A stretch of DNA of 64,000 nucleotides from Clostridiaceae bacterium. GTDB lineage: Bacteria; Bacillota; Clostridia; Clostridiales; Clostridiaceae. The stretch is taken from the NCBI GenBank assembly GCA_014380625.1, contig JACMJL010000156.1:1-64000 (forward strand), in the 5' to 3' direction. Numbering within the stretch: position 1 is the first letter of the stretch; every line of letters starts with the position of its first letter. Made by a program: the position numbers and the translations under genes. The notes under the pieces were generated by a model. It had not been told where the DNA came from. It ran no database searches and saw only the letters and a program-made list of their open reading frames with translations. Below, piece after piece: positions 17,896-27,775 of this stretch.

Positions 17896-19248
17896 ATGAA
17901 AAAGTTTGGGAAAAAGACAATTGCATTATTAATGTCTACTTTATCCTGTGCACTATTATTCTCATCCTGTGGTAATAGTAGTAAGCGTAGTACTGAATCC
18001 ACAGAAAAAACCACTGATCCAGTTACCATAACCTTTTACACCTGGGAAAAGACCGGTTACACAGAGCAACAGGATAATATAGTAAAAGCTTTTGAAGAGA
18101 AAAATAAAAACATTAAGGTTAAATTTGTATATCCTACTGATAATAACAATGCTGATTATTTACAGAAGATGAATACAACGCTCATGTCAAGTAATAATGA
18201 TGTTGATGTATTCGGAGCTTCAGGAGCATCCTCTGTTGCTGATTTTATAAAAGCAGGTGTAATGGAACCCTTAGATAGTTATATAAAAAAGGAAGGAGTG
18301 GACTTTGATAAAACTTATAGTTATCACTTTATAGTAGATAATAAAACTTATGCAATACCAACCTTTGAAACTACTTGGTTTGTAATGCTAAATAAAAAAC
18401 TACTTGATGAAGCAGCATTACCAGTACCAGCCTTGAACTGGTCTTGGGATGATTATAGAATGTATGCAAAAAAGCTAACTAGTGGCACAGGTAAAGATAA
18501 GACCTATGGTTCCTATATGCACAGCTGGCCTGATTATATAAAAATGGGCATATATGCAAATAACACTAGTCCTTTGTTTTACGATAAAGATAAAAATCTT
18601 GTAGTAGAAAAGCCAATGTTTAAAGATTGGATGAAGTTAAGATTTGATATGGAAACAGTAGATAAAAGTCAAGTGCCTTATTCAGATGTAAAGGCAATGA
18701 ACCTAGCTTATAGAACACAATTTTTTAATGGGAAAGTTGGAATGCTGGCAACAGGAGCTTGGATGGTTTCAGAAATACAAAATGTAGCTAAATACCCACA
18801 TGAATTCGCCACTGCCTTTGCACCTTTACCAAGGTTTGAAGATAGTAAAGAAGGTCGTACCTTTGGAGATTCACATTATTTTGGAGTAAGTAAAAATAGT
18901 AAAAATAAAGATGCAGCATATAAATTTTTAAGATTCTATTCTGAGAATCGTTCAAAGATTGCTCCATTAACTGGTTTTACTGGTGTTAAAAATCAAGATA
19001 AAGCTAAGATTGTGAAAGAATTAATTGGAACAAATGAAAAGTATTATGATATGGATTCTTTAATAAAGGTATATAATAATCCTAAATTTGAAGTGAATTA
19101 TTTGAAAAATTCAAGTGATTTAAGTGATGTAGAAAAACAAACACAAGACTTAGTAAGTCAGGAATCGGAAAAGTATCTTATGGGAGCACAAGCCCTTGAT
19201 AAATCCATTCAAAATATGTTAGATGGATATAAAAAAATAAAAAAATAA
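17896..19248 (+). CDS. Sugar ABC transporter substrate-binding lipoprotein
   Basis: Lipobox LFSSC; family 1 extracellular solute-binding pattern. Confidence 0.9.
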   Translation: MKKFGKKTIALLMSTLSCALLFSSCGNSSKRSTESTEKTTDPVTITFYTWEKTGYTEQQDNIVKAFEEKNKNIKVKFVYPTDNNNADYLQKMNTTLMSSNNDVDVFGASGASSVADFIKAGVMEPLDSYIKKEGVDFDKTYSYHFIVDNKTYAIPTFETTWFVMLNKKLLDEAALPVPALNWSWDDYRMYAKKLTSGTGKDKTYGSYMHSWPDYIKMGIYANNTSPLFYDKDKNLVVEKPMFKDWMKLRFDMETVDKSQVPYSDVKAMNLAYRTQFFNGKVGMLATGAWMVSEIQNVAKYPHEFATAFAPLPRFEDSKEGRTFGDSHYFGVSKNSKNKDAAYKFLRFYSENRSKIAPLTGFTGVKNQDKAKIVKELIGTNEKYYDMDSLIKVYNNPKFEVNYLKNSSDLSDVEKQTQDLVSQESEKYLMGAQALDKSIQNMLDGYKKIKK

Positions 19249-19256
19249 CCTAATTA

Positions 19257-19284
19257 AGAGGTTGTCAGTGATAAGGCAACCTCT
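19257..19284 (+). terminator. Hairpin after the transporter operon
   Basis: AGAGGTTGTCAGTGATAAGGCAACCTCT; weak T run. Confidence 0.5.
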
Positions 19285-19349
19285 ATAATATGTTATTATA
19301 TACATAAGTATTGTTAATTTAAATAACAAAAAAATAGGCGGTAATTAAT

Positions 19350-21131
19350 ATGTTAAGTAAAAGCATTAATAGATTAAATTCCATGAATTTGATAAGTAAA
19401 TTGGTAATTTCTTTTATAATAATCATAGTGTTACCTTTAACAATCGTATATTCATATTCCTATAATACTATAAAGAATTTAATGATTGATAATACTTATA
19501 ATGATACTTTAAAGTCCCTAGTTATTATCACAAAGGACCTTGATAATGTTTTTAATAATATGGCCTTTACTTGCGTCTATGTTAATTATGATTATAATAT
19601 TAAAAAGTTTTTAATTGATAAATCTATTAACTCCCAAACCTTAGGTCCAGATGAAAAGATGAAGTTCCTTGAAAATTTGAATTACCTTAATCGATTTTTT
19701 AATAATATTGTAAATACTAATTTTAATCATAAATTATATTTTACACTTTTAGATTCAGAGGGGATAAGGTTTACTAATTGGGAACAAAGTTTATCAAATG
19801 AAAATATATATTTAGACCAGTATTTAAAAGACTTTAATATTTCTAATTATAATATTCAATGGGATAATATCGAGGGTAGCTATATAAATTCAGAAAAAAT
19901 TTCTTATCCCTATGTTATCACTCTAAAAAAGGATCTTTTCGATACAGGTAACAATAAAAAATATGGAGTATATATTGTAAGTATTCCTGAAAATGAAATT
20001 AGATCCATTATGCTTGGAAACGATACCAAAGTCAAAAGGTTTATTGTAAACGAAGAGGTTATTATTTCTGCTTATAAAGATAAGTTTGTAGGGAAGAGTA
20101 TTGATCAAATATTTACAAATAAAATGCTTAAGGGTGATAAAGGTTATTTTATAAATACAAATCAGAGTGGACCCAAAGATTTAGTTGTATATAGCAAGGT
20201 ATTCAATACAGACTACTATCTAGTAGAAATGAAATCCTATGATATGTTTATTAGTCCAGTGAATCAACAAAGAGATAAGTTATTATTCATTTATTTTATA
20301 TGTGTTCTAATATTCACTCTCGCAGCAGGGATTATAAGCAAAGGTATTTCAACGCCTTTAAAAGAATTAGCTGAAGAAATGAAAAACTTTGATATTAATA
20401 ACTATAATTCTGTTTCTAATATTATGAGAAAAGATGAAATTGGATCTCTACAAAAAAGTTTTTTTAGGATGAAAACTGACATAAAGAATTTAATGGGGGA
20501 AAATATTGAAAAGGAAAGAAAAAAAAGAGCTGCTGAGCTGGAAATGTTACAGGCTCAAATTAGTCCTCATTTTCTATTTAACACTTTAAATTCCATAAGG
20601 TGGGCAGCTATTAATAATAATAATGAAAAGGCTGCAAATATGGTATTATCCTTGGTGAAACTTCTAAGGATGATAATAAATAAAGATGGTGAATTAATTA
20701 CTATGGAAAATGAGATAGATAATGTAAATAATTATATTTCAATATTACAAATGAGACACTCTATAAATATTAATCTTGAAGTAAGGCTTGAAGAAGATTT
20801 AAAGGATTATAGAATCCCTAGATTATTATTACAACCTATTGTAGAAAATTCAATAATGCATGGTGCTGAGGATGAAAGGATTCAAATAAACATAAAAATA
20901 TATGTAAAAAAAACTGAATCAGAATGTTTAATACTAATTGAGGATAATGGCAATGGTTTTGATACAGAAAAAGTAAATAGTAATAAGCTTAAGAAAAATA
21001 AGTTTTCTGGTATAGGTTTAAGTAATGTAAATGAAAGGATTAAGCTTAATTTCGGTGAAGGATATGGACTTCAAATTAATAGTGAAATTAATAAAGGGAC
21101 TACTGTAAGTATAAACTTACCACTAAAATAG
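19350..21131 (+). CDS. YesM-type sensor histidine kinase
   Basis: LQAQISPHFLFNTLNSIRW His_kinase motif; HAMP; HATPase GIGLSNVNERI. Confidence 0.92.
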   Translation: MLSKSINRLNSMNLISKLVISFIIIIVLPLTIVYSYSYNTIKNLMIDNTYNDTLKSLVIITKDLDNVFNNMAFTCVYVNYDYNIKKFLIDKSINSQTLGPDEKMKFLENLNYLNRFFNNIVNTNFNHKLYFTLLDSEGIRFTNWEQSLSNENIYLDQYLKDFNISNYNIQWDNIEGSYINSEKISYPYVITLKKDLFDTGNNKKYGVYIVSIPENEIRSIMLGNDTKVKRFIVNEEVIISAYKDKFVGKSIDQIFTNKMLKGDKGYFINTNQSGPKDLVVYSKVFNTDYYLVEMKSYDMFISPVNQQRDKLLFIYFICVLIFTLAAGIISKGISTPLKELAEEMKNFDINNYNSVSNIMRKDEIGSLQKSFFRMKTDIKNLMGENIEKERKKRAAELEMLQAQISPHFLFNTLNSIRWAAINNNNEKAANMVLSLVKLLRMIINKDGELITMENEIDNVNNYISILQMRHSININLEVRLEEDLKDYRIPRLLLQPIVENSIMHGAEDERIQINIKIYVKKTESECLILIEDNGNGFDTEKVNSNKLKKNKFSGIGLSNVNERIKLNFGEGYGLQINSEINKGTTVSINLPLK

Positions 21132-21141
21132 GAGGATTTTT

Positions 21142-22713
21142 ATGATTAAAGTAGTTATAATTGACGATGATATTGAAATGTTAATAGGGCTGAAGAAAAT
21201 AATAAACTGGGAGACGTATGGGTTTACAGTCATTGGAGAAGCAGATAATGGAGAAAAAGGATTAGATTTAATTAAAGAATTTATGCCTGAAGTTGTAATA
21301 ACAGATATAACAATGCCTGGAATAAATGGTCTTTTATTAATTGAAAAGGCTCAAATCCTAGTTCCTAATATTAAACCCATAATATTGACATGCCATGAAA
21401 GTTTTAACTATGCGAAACAAGCACTTAGGTTAAAAGCCTGTGATTATGTATTGAAGTATACATTAACTAAAGAAATTCTTGTGGACATGATTATTAACTT
21501 AAGAGAAAAAATTGAATATGAAAATAGTATTAATACTAAAATTTCAGCTATTGATGAAGAATTAAATATCAATAAGAATATTTTAAAACAAAAAATATTA
21601 AAGGACTTAATAAATTGTAAGGATATTGACAAAGATATTCTGAAAATTAGCAAAGAAGCAGAAGCACTTGATATAAGACTTCCTAATAAAGCTTATATAT
21701 TAACTAATATTTTTATAGATAACTTTGATATAAGTATTGAAGTTGCAAAGATTAGTAATCAATTATTAGCCTTTGCTATGGAAAAAATATTTCATGAGGT
21801 AAATGAGGACAATAAAAAATATAGTTACTTTGATTTTAATATGAGTACGAAGTGTATACTTTTCTGGGGAGATAGAGCTGTGAAAAAGGATAACTCATTT
21901 AATTTTAAACTACAACAATATCAGAAATGTATTAATGAAAATTTTAACCTTAAGATCTCAATCTGCACTAGTAGTATTTATACTGATATATTTAAAATTA
22001 ATGAAGCCTTTAAAGAGTGTCAGGAGCTTAGAACTGAATATTTTTATATCGGAAGTTTAGGAATTGTAAGATGTAAAAAAGAAAAATGGATTGGGTATAA
22101 CAATTTATACAGCAAATATAAAGATGAATGGATTGAAGTGTTGCTTACCTACAGTAGTGAAAAAATAATAAACTTTACATTGAAATTATCTAATGAAATA
22201 AAAAACAGTAATTATGCCCCAGGTATAGTTAAAGTTTTATTTAATAATTTAATTATAGATATAAAATCCTTGGCAAATAAAAAGAGTATTGAGATAGACT
22301 GTAATACTGGTTTCGACACAATGGATGCATGTGTACAATCCTTGGAGCGGGTTATTAATATTTATAGCAAAGGATTACAAGAGGTGCTTGATAAAAATTT
22401 TGGAACTGAAATAAAAAAAGTATTGAAATATATTGATGAAAATTTAAATGAACATATTACCTGTGATAAAATGTCAGATTATATAAAAATGAATACTAGC
22501 TATTTTAGTAGATTGTTTAAAAAAGAAATAGGTATGAGTTTTTCTGATTATGTTATTAAGCAGAAGATTGAAAAGGCAACATATTTTTTAAAGTACTCAG
22601 GGTTATCCGTAGAGGAAATAGCCTTTTCAACTGGTTTCTCAAATGTATGCTATTTCTACAATTCCTACAAAAAGGTTACTGGGAAAACTCCTGGAGAAGT
22701 TAGAATTGTATAA
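21142..22713 (+). CDS. YesN-type response regulator (REC + AraC HTH)
   Basis: N-terminal VVIIDDDIEM...VVITDITMPG; C-terminal AraC HTH NTSYFSRLFKKEIGMSFSDYV...GFSNVCYFYNSYKKVTGKTP. Confidence 0.92.
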   Translation: MIKVVIIDDDIEMLIGLKKIINWETYGFTVIGEADNGEKGLDLIKEFMPEVVITDITMPGINGLLLIEKAQILVPNIKPIILTCHESFNYAKQALRLKACDYVLKYTLTKEILVDMIINLREKIEYENSINTKISAIDEELNINKNILKQKILKDLINCKDIDKDILKISKEAEALDIRLPNKAYILTNIFIDNFDISIEVAKISNQLLAFAMEKIFHEVNEDNKKYSYFDFNMSTKCILFWGDRAVKKDNSFNFKLQQYQKCINENFNLKISICTSSIYTDIFKINEAFKECQELRTEYFYIGSLGIVRCKKEKWIGYNNLYSKYKDEWIEVLLTYSSEKIINFTLKLSNEIKNSNYAPGIVKVLFNNLIIDIKSLANKKSIEIDCNTGFDTMDACVQSLERVINIYSKGLQEVLDKNFGTEIKKVLKYIDENLNEHITCDKMSDYIKMNTSYFSRLFKKEIGMSFSDYVIKQKIEKATYFLKYSGLSVEEIAFSTGFSNVCYFYNSYKKVTGKTPGEVRIV

Positions 22714-22748
22714 TTAATTTAGGATAAATGCGACGAGGAGGAAAATAT

Positions 22749-24518
22749 ATGGAGGATCAAAAAAGTAATTATCAGGAAAATATACATAATGAGGAGTTTA
22801 AATTAAAGTATACCAAAGCTAATATAACTTATGAAGATATGATTTACGATAGTGGAAGAGAAAAGGAATCTTTAAATGGATATTGGAATTTTTGTATTGA
22901 TCAATATGATACTTTCTTACGTGCTGAGTGGTATAAGGAAGAATCGAGGGATGATAAGGGAAGGGATTTTCCTTTAGATTATGATTTTGAAGACTGGGAA
23001 AAAGTTTTTGTACCCTCCTGTTGGAATACTGAAAAACCTGAGTATTTTTATTACGAAGGTTCTGCAATATATACACGTACCTTTAAATATATTAATAGAG
23101 GTGAAAAAAAGGTATTCTTAAAATGTGGAGCTGCAAATTATGAGGCTTATATTTTTCTTAACAAGGAAATCATAGGGTACCATAAGGGTGGATCAACCCC
23201 TATGTTTCTCGATATTACTCATCGTGTTCAAATGTATAATCGCGTTACCATTGTTGTTAATAGCACTAGAAGAAAAAATCAAGTACCAGCTAATAATACT
23301 GATTGGTATAATTATGGTGGACTCTATAGAGATGTGGAAATCATAAGACTTCCTGAGGTGTTCATAAAGAATTTTAATATTAGTCTGGTTAATGGTAGCA
23401 ATTTTAAGGATATAAAGATAAAAATTCAATTGAACTTTAAAATAAATTGTGAGGCAACTTTAAAAATACCTGAGTTAGGTATAAAGAATATTATTAGTAT
23501 CAAAGAAGGTAAAGGCTACGAGATTATACAAAGCCAACCTAAATTGTGGAGCCCAGAAGATCCTAAATTGTATAGGGTAGAAGTTTCCTGCCAGCATGAC
23601 GTTATTAAAGAAAATATTGGATTTAGAGAAATACAGGTTAAAGGAACAGATATATATTTAAATGGTAAAGAGATTTTTCTTAAGGGGATATCCTGCCATG
23701 AAGAAAGTGTAGTAAATGGAAAAGCAATTAAAGAGGAAGAAATAATTGAAAACCTAAAATTAGCAAAGGAAATGAATTGTAATTATATGAGGCTAGCACA
23801 TTATCCTCATACAGAAAAAACTGCTAAAATTGCTGATGAGATGGGAATAATGTTATGGGAAGAGATACCAGTGTATTGGGCTATTGATTTTGATAATCCA
23901 GTTACGTTAATGGATGCACAGAACCAATTGAAGGAATTAATCACTAGGGATAGTAATAGGGCAAGTGTTATTATATGGTCTGTAGGTAATGAGAATGCTG
24001 ATACCAATTCTAGGCTTGATTTTATGAGGAATTTAGCTATTACCGCTAAAGAAGAGGATCCTACAAGGCTAGTATCCGCTGCATGTCTAGTGGATCATGT
24101 TGAAAATAAGATTGATGATAGGCTGGCGGACTACCTAGATATACTAGGAATCAATGAATATTATGGCTGGTATGATCCAGATTTCGAAAAGCTTCCAAGC
24201 TGCTTTATCAATAGTAACATTACTAAGCCTGTGATTATTTCAGAATTTGGTGCAGATGCCTGTGCAGGGTATAGAGGTACCTACGACGATTTATTCACTG
24301 AAGACATGCAAGAAGATATTTATAAAAAACAAATTAAAACCATTAGTGGTGTTAAGTATATTAAGGGTATTAGCCCCTGGATTTTATATGATTTTAGGTG
24401 TCCAAGACGACATAATAAAATCCAAAGAGGCTACAATTTAAAAGGGCTTTTTTCAAGAGATAAGAAACAAAAGAAGTTAGCATATTATGTTATACAGCAA
24501 TTTTATGCTAATAAATAA
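22749..24518 (+). CDS. Glycoside hydrolase family 2, probable beta-glucuronidase
   Basis: GH2 layout; catalytic-type WSVGNEN and IISEFGADACAG; C-terminal YNLKGLFSRDKK contains an NxK motif. Start set to 22749 (RBS GAGGAGG) instead of 22728. Confidence 0.78.
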   Translation: MEDQKSNYQENIHNEEFKLKYTKANITYEDMIYDSGREKESLNGYWNFCIDQYDTFLRAEWYKEESRDDKGRDFPLDYDFEDWEKVFVPSCWNTEKPEYFYYEGSAIYTRTFKYINRGEKKVFLKCGAANYEAYIFLNKEIIGYHKGGSTPMFLDITHRVQMYNRVTIVVNSTRRKNQVPANNTDWYNYGGLYRDVEIIRLPEVFIKNFNISLVNGSNFKDIKIKIQLNFKINCEATLKIPELGIKNIISIKEGKGYEIIQSQPKLWSPEDPKLYRVEVSCQHDVIKENIGFREIQVKGTDIYLNGKEIFLKGISCHEESVVNGKAIKEEEIIENLKLAKEMNCNYMRLAHYPHTEKTAKIADEMGIMLWEEIPVYWAIDFDNPVTLMDAQNQLKELITRDSNRASVIIWSVGNENADTNSRLDFMRNLAITAKEEDPTRLVSAACLVDHVENKIDDRLADYLDILGINEYYGWYDPDFEKLPSCFINSNITKPVIISEFGADACAGYRGTYDDLFTEDMQEDIYKKQIKTISGVKYIKGISPWILYDFRCPRRHNKIQRGYNLKGLFSRDKKQKKLAYYVIQQFYANK

Positions 24519-24613
24519 TTATATGGGAAAAGGAATCCCAGCTTGGATACCTTTTCCTGAAGTAGGGTATTTGATGTGTAGAGATTATTCGAGAGATTTA
24601 ATCTTTTAGTACC

Positions 24614-25471
24614 TTAAACACCAGAATATGCAGAGAAGCCGCCATCAATAGGAAGAACTATACCGTTTACAAAACTTGAAGCGTCTTCATGTATTAGGAA
24701 TAAAAGAGCTCCGATAAGTTCTTCTGGTTCACCAAATCTGCCCATAGGTGTGCTGTTTAATATCTTGTGAGAACGGGCAGTAAGGCTTCCATCAGGGTTC
24801 TTAAGAAGAGCCTCATTTTGCTTTGTTACAAGAAAACCTGGTGCAATTGCATTTACTCTTATACCTACCTTTGAGAAATGAACTGCTAACCATTGTGTAA
24901 AGTTTGACACCGCTGCTTTTGCACCTGAATATGCAGGAATTTTTGTCAGCGGAGTAAATGCATTCATTGATGAAACATTAATTATGTTGCAACCTTTTCT
25001 CCCAATCATATCCTTTGTAAATTCTTGAGAAGGAAGTAATGTCCCAAGGAAGTTAAGGTCAAATACAAATCTTATTCCATCTTCATCAAGATCGAAGAAG
25101 GTGACAAGGTCTTTATTTTCTTCTACCAGATCCTCTTCATATAGATATTCCTTAGTTGTTGTTCCTTTTGGATTATTTCCACCAGCCCCATTAATAAGTA
25201 TGTCGCAGGGGCCAAACTTTTCTAATATGCTTTGGTGAGCTTTTTTTAGGCTTGCTTTATCAAGAACATTAGCTTCAAAACCTAGAGCGATTTTACCATT
25301 CGCTACAACCGCTGCAGCTTTCTTTTCAGCTAGGGCTAAATCTCTATCAAGTATTGCAACCTTTGCCCCACATTCAGCAAGAGCATTAACAAAACAACTT
25401 CCAATAACTCCTGCACCACCTGTAATCACTACTACTTTATTGTTTAGATCTATTTTAAAGGGTATGCTCAT
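24614..25471 (-). CDS. uxuB: SDR family D-mannonate oxidoreductase (UxuB/YjmF type)
   Basis: GGAGVIGSCF Rossmann motif, YSGAKAA; next to uxuA. Start set to ATG at 25471 behind AAAGGAG. Confidence 0.75.
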   Translation of the reverse strand: MSIPFKIDLNNKVVVITGGAGVIGSCFVNALAECGAKVAILDRDLALAEKKAAAVVANGKIALGFEANVLDKASLKKAHQSILEKFGPCDILINGAGGNNPKGTTTKEYLYEEDLVEENKDLVTFFDLDEDGIRFVFDLNFLGTLLPSQEFTKDMIGRKGCNIINVSSMNAFTPLTKIPAYSGAKAAVSNFTQWLAVHFSKVGIRVNAIAPGFLVTKQNEALLKNPDGSLTARSHKILNSTPMGRFGEPEELIGALLFLIHEDASSFVNGIVLPIDGGFSAYSGV

Positions 25472-25472
25472 T

Positions 25473-26528
25473 TTAATTATCTCCTTTACTGATTTTATCA
25501 AGAGTTTCCCATATTCCTGTAATATACATAGCTCCTAATGCACGGTCAAATAAACCATAACCAGGTCTTCCCGATTCACCCCAAATCATTCTTCCATGAT
25601 CAGGACGAAGATATCCATCAAAGTTATTTTTATGAAGTACTTTCATAATCTCTACAATGTCTAGTGAACCACAAGGGGAGTAATGTGCGGTTTCTTCAAA
25701 GCTACCATCCTCAAGAAGTTTTACGTTTCTTACATGCATGAAATGGATACGCCCTTGCCTAGAATACTTATCCACCATACTTACTACATCATTAAAGCTT
25801 GCAGAACCAAGAGAACCAGTACATAAGGTAAGTCCGTTATATTTGTTATCTACCAGCTTTAGGAATCTATCTAAGTTTTTTTCATTGGTGATTATTCTTG
25901 GAAGTCCAAATATACTATATGGTGGATCGTCTGGGTGGATTGCCATCTTCACATCACATGCCTCTGCAACAGGTATAATTTCTTTAAGGAAGTATTCAAG
26001 ATTACTCCATAGGACCTCCTCATCTACCTTTGAATATTTCTCAAATAAATCTGCAAGTTGGTCTTTGGTATAGCTAGTATCCCATCCTGGGAGTGATAAT
26101 TCTCCAGTAAGAGGGTCCATTTTTTCTAGCTGATCTTTATAGTAAACAAGAGCAGTTGAACCATCTTCTAAGACTTTATCAAGTTGTGTACGTGTCCAGT
26201 CAAATACTGGCATAAAGTTATAGCATATTACCTTAACCCCAGCTTTTGAGAGGTTTTTTATATTTTCTTTATAATTAGCAATGTATTTGTCTCTTGTAGA
26301 TAATCCAAGTTTAATATCCTCGTGAACTGGAACACTTTCAATAACATCAAACTTTAAGCCTACATTCTCTACTTGGTTTTTTAGACTAAATATGCTTTCA
26401 ATACTCCACTTTTCTCCAACAGGCACATCATAAATTGCAGTTACAATGCTATACATACTTGGTATTTGTCTAATATATTGAAGTTTTACTGCATCATCAA
26501 CTCCATACCATCTAAATGATAATTTCAT
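25473..26528 (-). CDS. uxuA: Mannonate dehydratase
   Basis: [23 protein letters not shown] start, [45 protein letters not shown]. Confidence 0.95.
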   Translation of the reverse strand: MKLSFRWYGVDDAVKLQYIRQIPSMYSIVTAIYDVPVGEKWSIESIFSLKNQVENVGLKFDVIESVPVHEDIKLGLSTRDKYIANYKENIKNLSKAGVKVICYNFMPVFDWTRTQLDKVLEDGSTALVYYKDQLEKMDPLTGELSLPGWDTSYTKDQLADLFEKYSKVDEEVLWSNLEYFLKEIIPVAEACDVKMAIHPDDPPYSIFGLPRIITNEKNLDRFLKLVDNKYNGLTLCTGSLGSASFNDVVSMVDKYSRQGRIHFMHVRNVKLLEDGSFEETAHYSPCGSLDIVEIMKVLHKNNFDGYLRPDHGRMIWGESGRPGYGLFDRALGAMYITGIWETLDKISKGDN

Positions 26529-26684
26529 ATTATATTCCTCCCTTACAGAATACTAATTTAAATCAATTATAATCCTTTTATACTTAAACAAATATGTTAT
26601 TCTTGCTATAAGACTTGCAAAAAATGCTTAGATAAAATATCATAAAGACAAAACGTAAATAAAAAAAATCAGAAGGTGTTTTAA

Positions 26685-27545
26685 ATGAAAATGAAAACCC
26701 ATAAATATCTAACTCGTCAATATATGTTGCCAGGTAATCATGAAATATTTCACTATGTAAATAATGATCTTGCGGGCATTAATCTTCACCATCACGATTT
26801 TTATGAATGTTACTTTTTTATTTCCGGAGATGTAACATATTTAATTGAAGGAAAAATTTATTGCCTAGAACCTGGAGATATAATTTTAATAAATTCAAAA
26901 GAACTTCATCAGGCTATTATAAACTCAAAAGACGTAACCTATGAAAGGATTGTTCTATGGATAGATAGATCATTTTTAAAAGAGATTTCAACTATGGAAA
27001 CTGATCTCTCGCTTTGTTTTGAAAGCCTTATTAGAAAAAATGTTTTAAGAGCAAACTTTGAACTACAGCAAAATATAAGATCGCTTCTTAACAAGCTAAT
27101 TAGTCTAGAAGAATATAAAGGGATAGGTTACGAACTCCTTTATAAAGCATATATTATTGAACTTATGGTTCATATAAATAATATAACCTTTAATGATAAG
27201 ATAAGATTGGATGTAAATATAAAAAAAAGTAATCTAATAGATGGGATAATTAAATATATTAATGAACATATAGAAGAAGACATTACTGTTGATGAGCTTT
27301 CTGAATGTTTTTATCTTAGCAAGTTTCATCTTTCCAGAGAATTTAAAAAGCATACAGGAACTACAATTCATAGATATATAATTCAGAAAAAACTAATAGA
27401 AGCAAAGGAGCTAATTCTTAAAGATACCCCAATTACCAGTGTGTATAAGCAATGTGGCTTCGGTGATTATTCGAATTTTTTTAGAGCCTTTAAAAATGAG
27501 TATGGAGTAACTCCAAAGCAGTTTTATGAAGCTATGATAAAATAA
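26685..27545 (+). CDS. AraC family transcriptional regulator (cupin sensor)
   Basis: N-terminal cupin (INLHHHDFYECYFFISGDV), C-terminal AraC HTH. Confidence 0.9.
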   Translation: MKMKTHKYLTRQYMLPGNHEIFHYVNNDLAGINLHHHDFYECYFFISGDVTYLIEGKIYCLEPGDIILINSKELHQAIINSKDVTYERIVLWIDRSFLKEISTMETDLSLCFESLIRKNVLRANFELQQNIRSLLNKLISLEEYKGIGYELLYKAYIIELMVHINNITFNDKIRLDVNIKKSNLIDGIIKYINEHIEEDITVDELSECFYLSKFHLSREFKKHTGTTIHRYIIQKKLIEAKELILKDTPITSVYKQCGFGDYSNFFRAFKNEYGVTPKQFYEAMIK

Positions 27546-27605
27546 GGGAATATCTCAAAATATAAAGCTAAAAGTCTCCTTTCATATTTCATACTATGCA
27601 ACACT

Positions 27606-27660
27606 AAATTTAAACCCCGTGATATTGAAAATGATTCTCAATATCACGGGGTTTAAATTT
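27606..27660. terminator. 23-bp perfect inverted repeat after the AraC gene
   Basis: AAATTTAAACCCCGTGATATTGA (27606-27628) / TCAATATCACGGGGTTTAAATTT (27638-27660). Confidence 0.75.
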
Positions 27661-27775
27661 TATATTGTTTTGTAACAATTCAATCACATAGTAATAAAAT
27701 ATACAACAAACAATTTTCTGCTTAAATTTAGGAAGAATCTAATTTTAGAATAGTTATCAAAAGTAAAAAAAAGGA

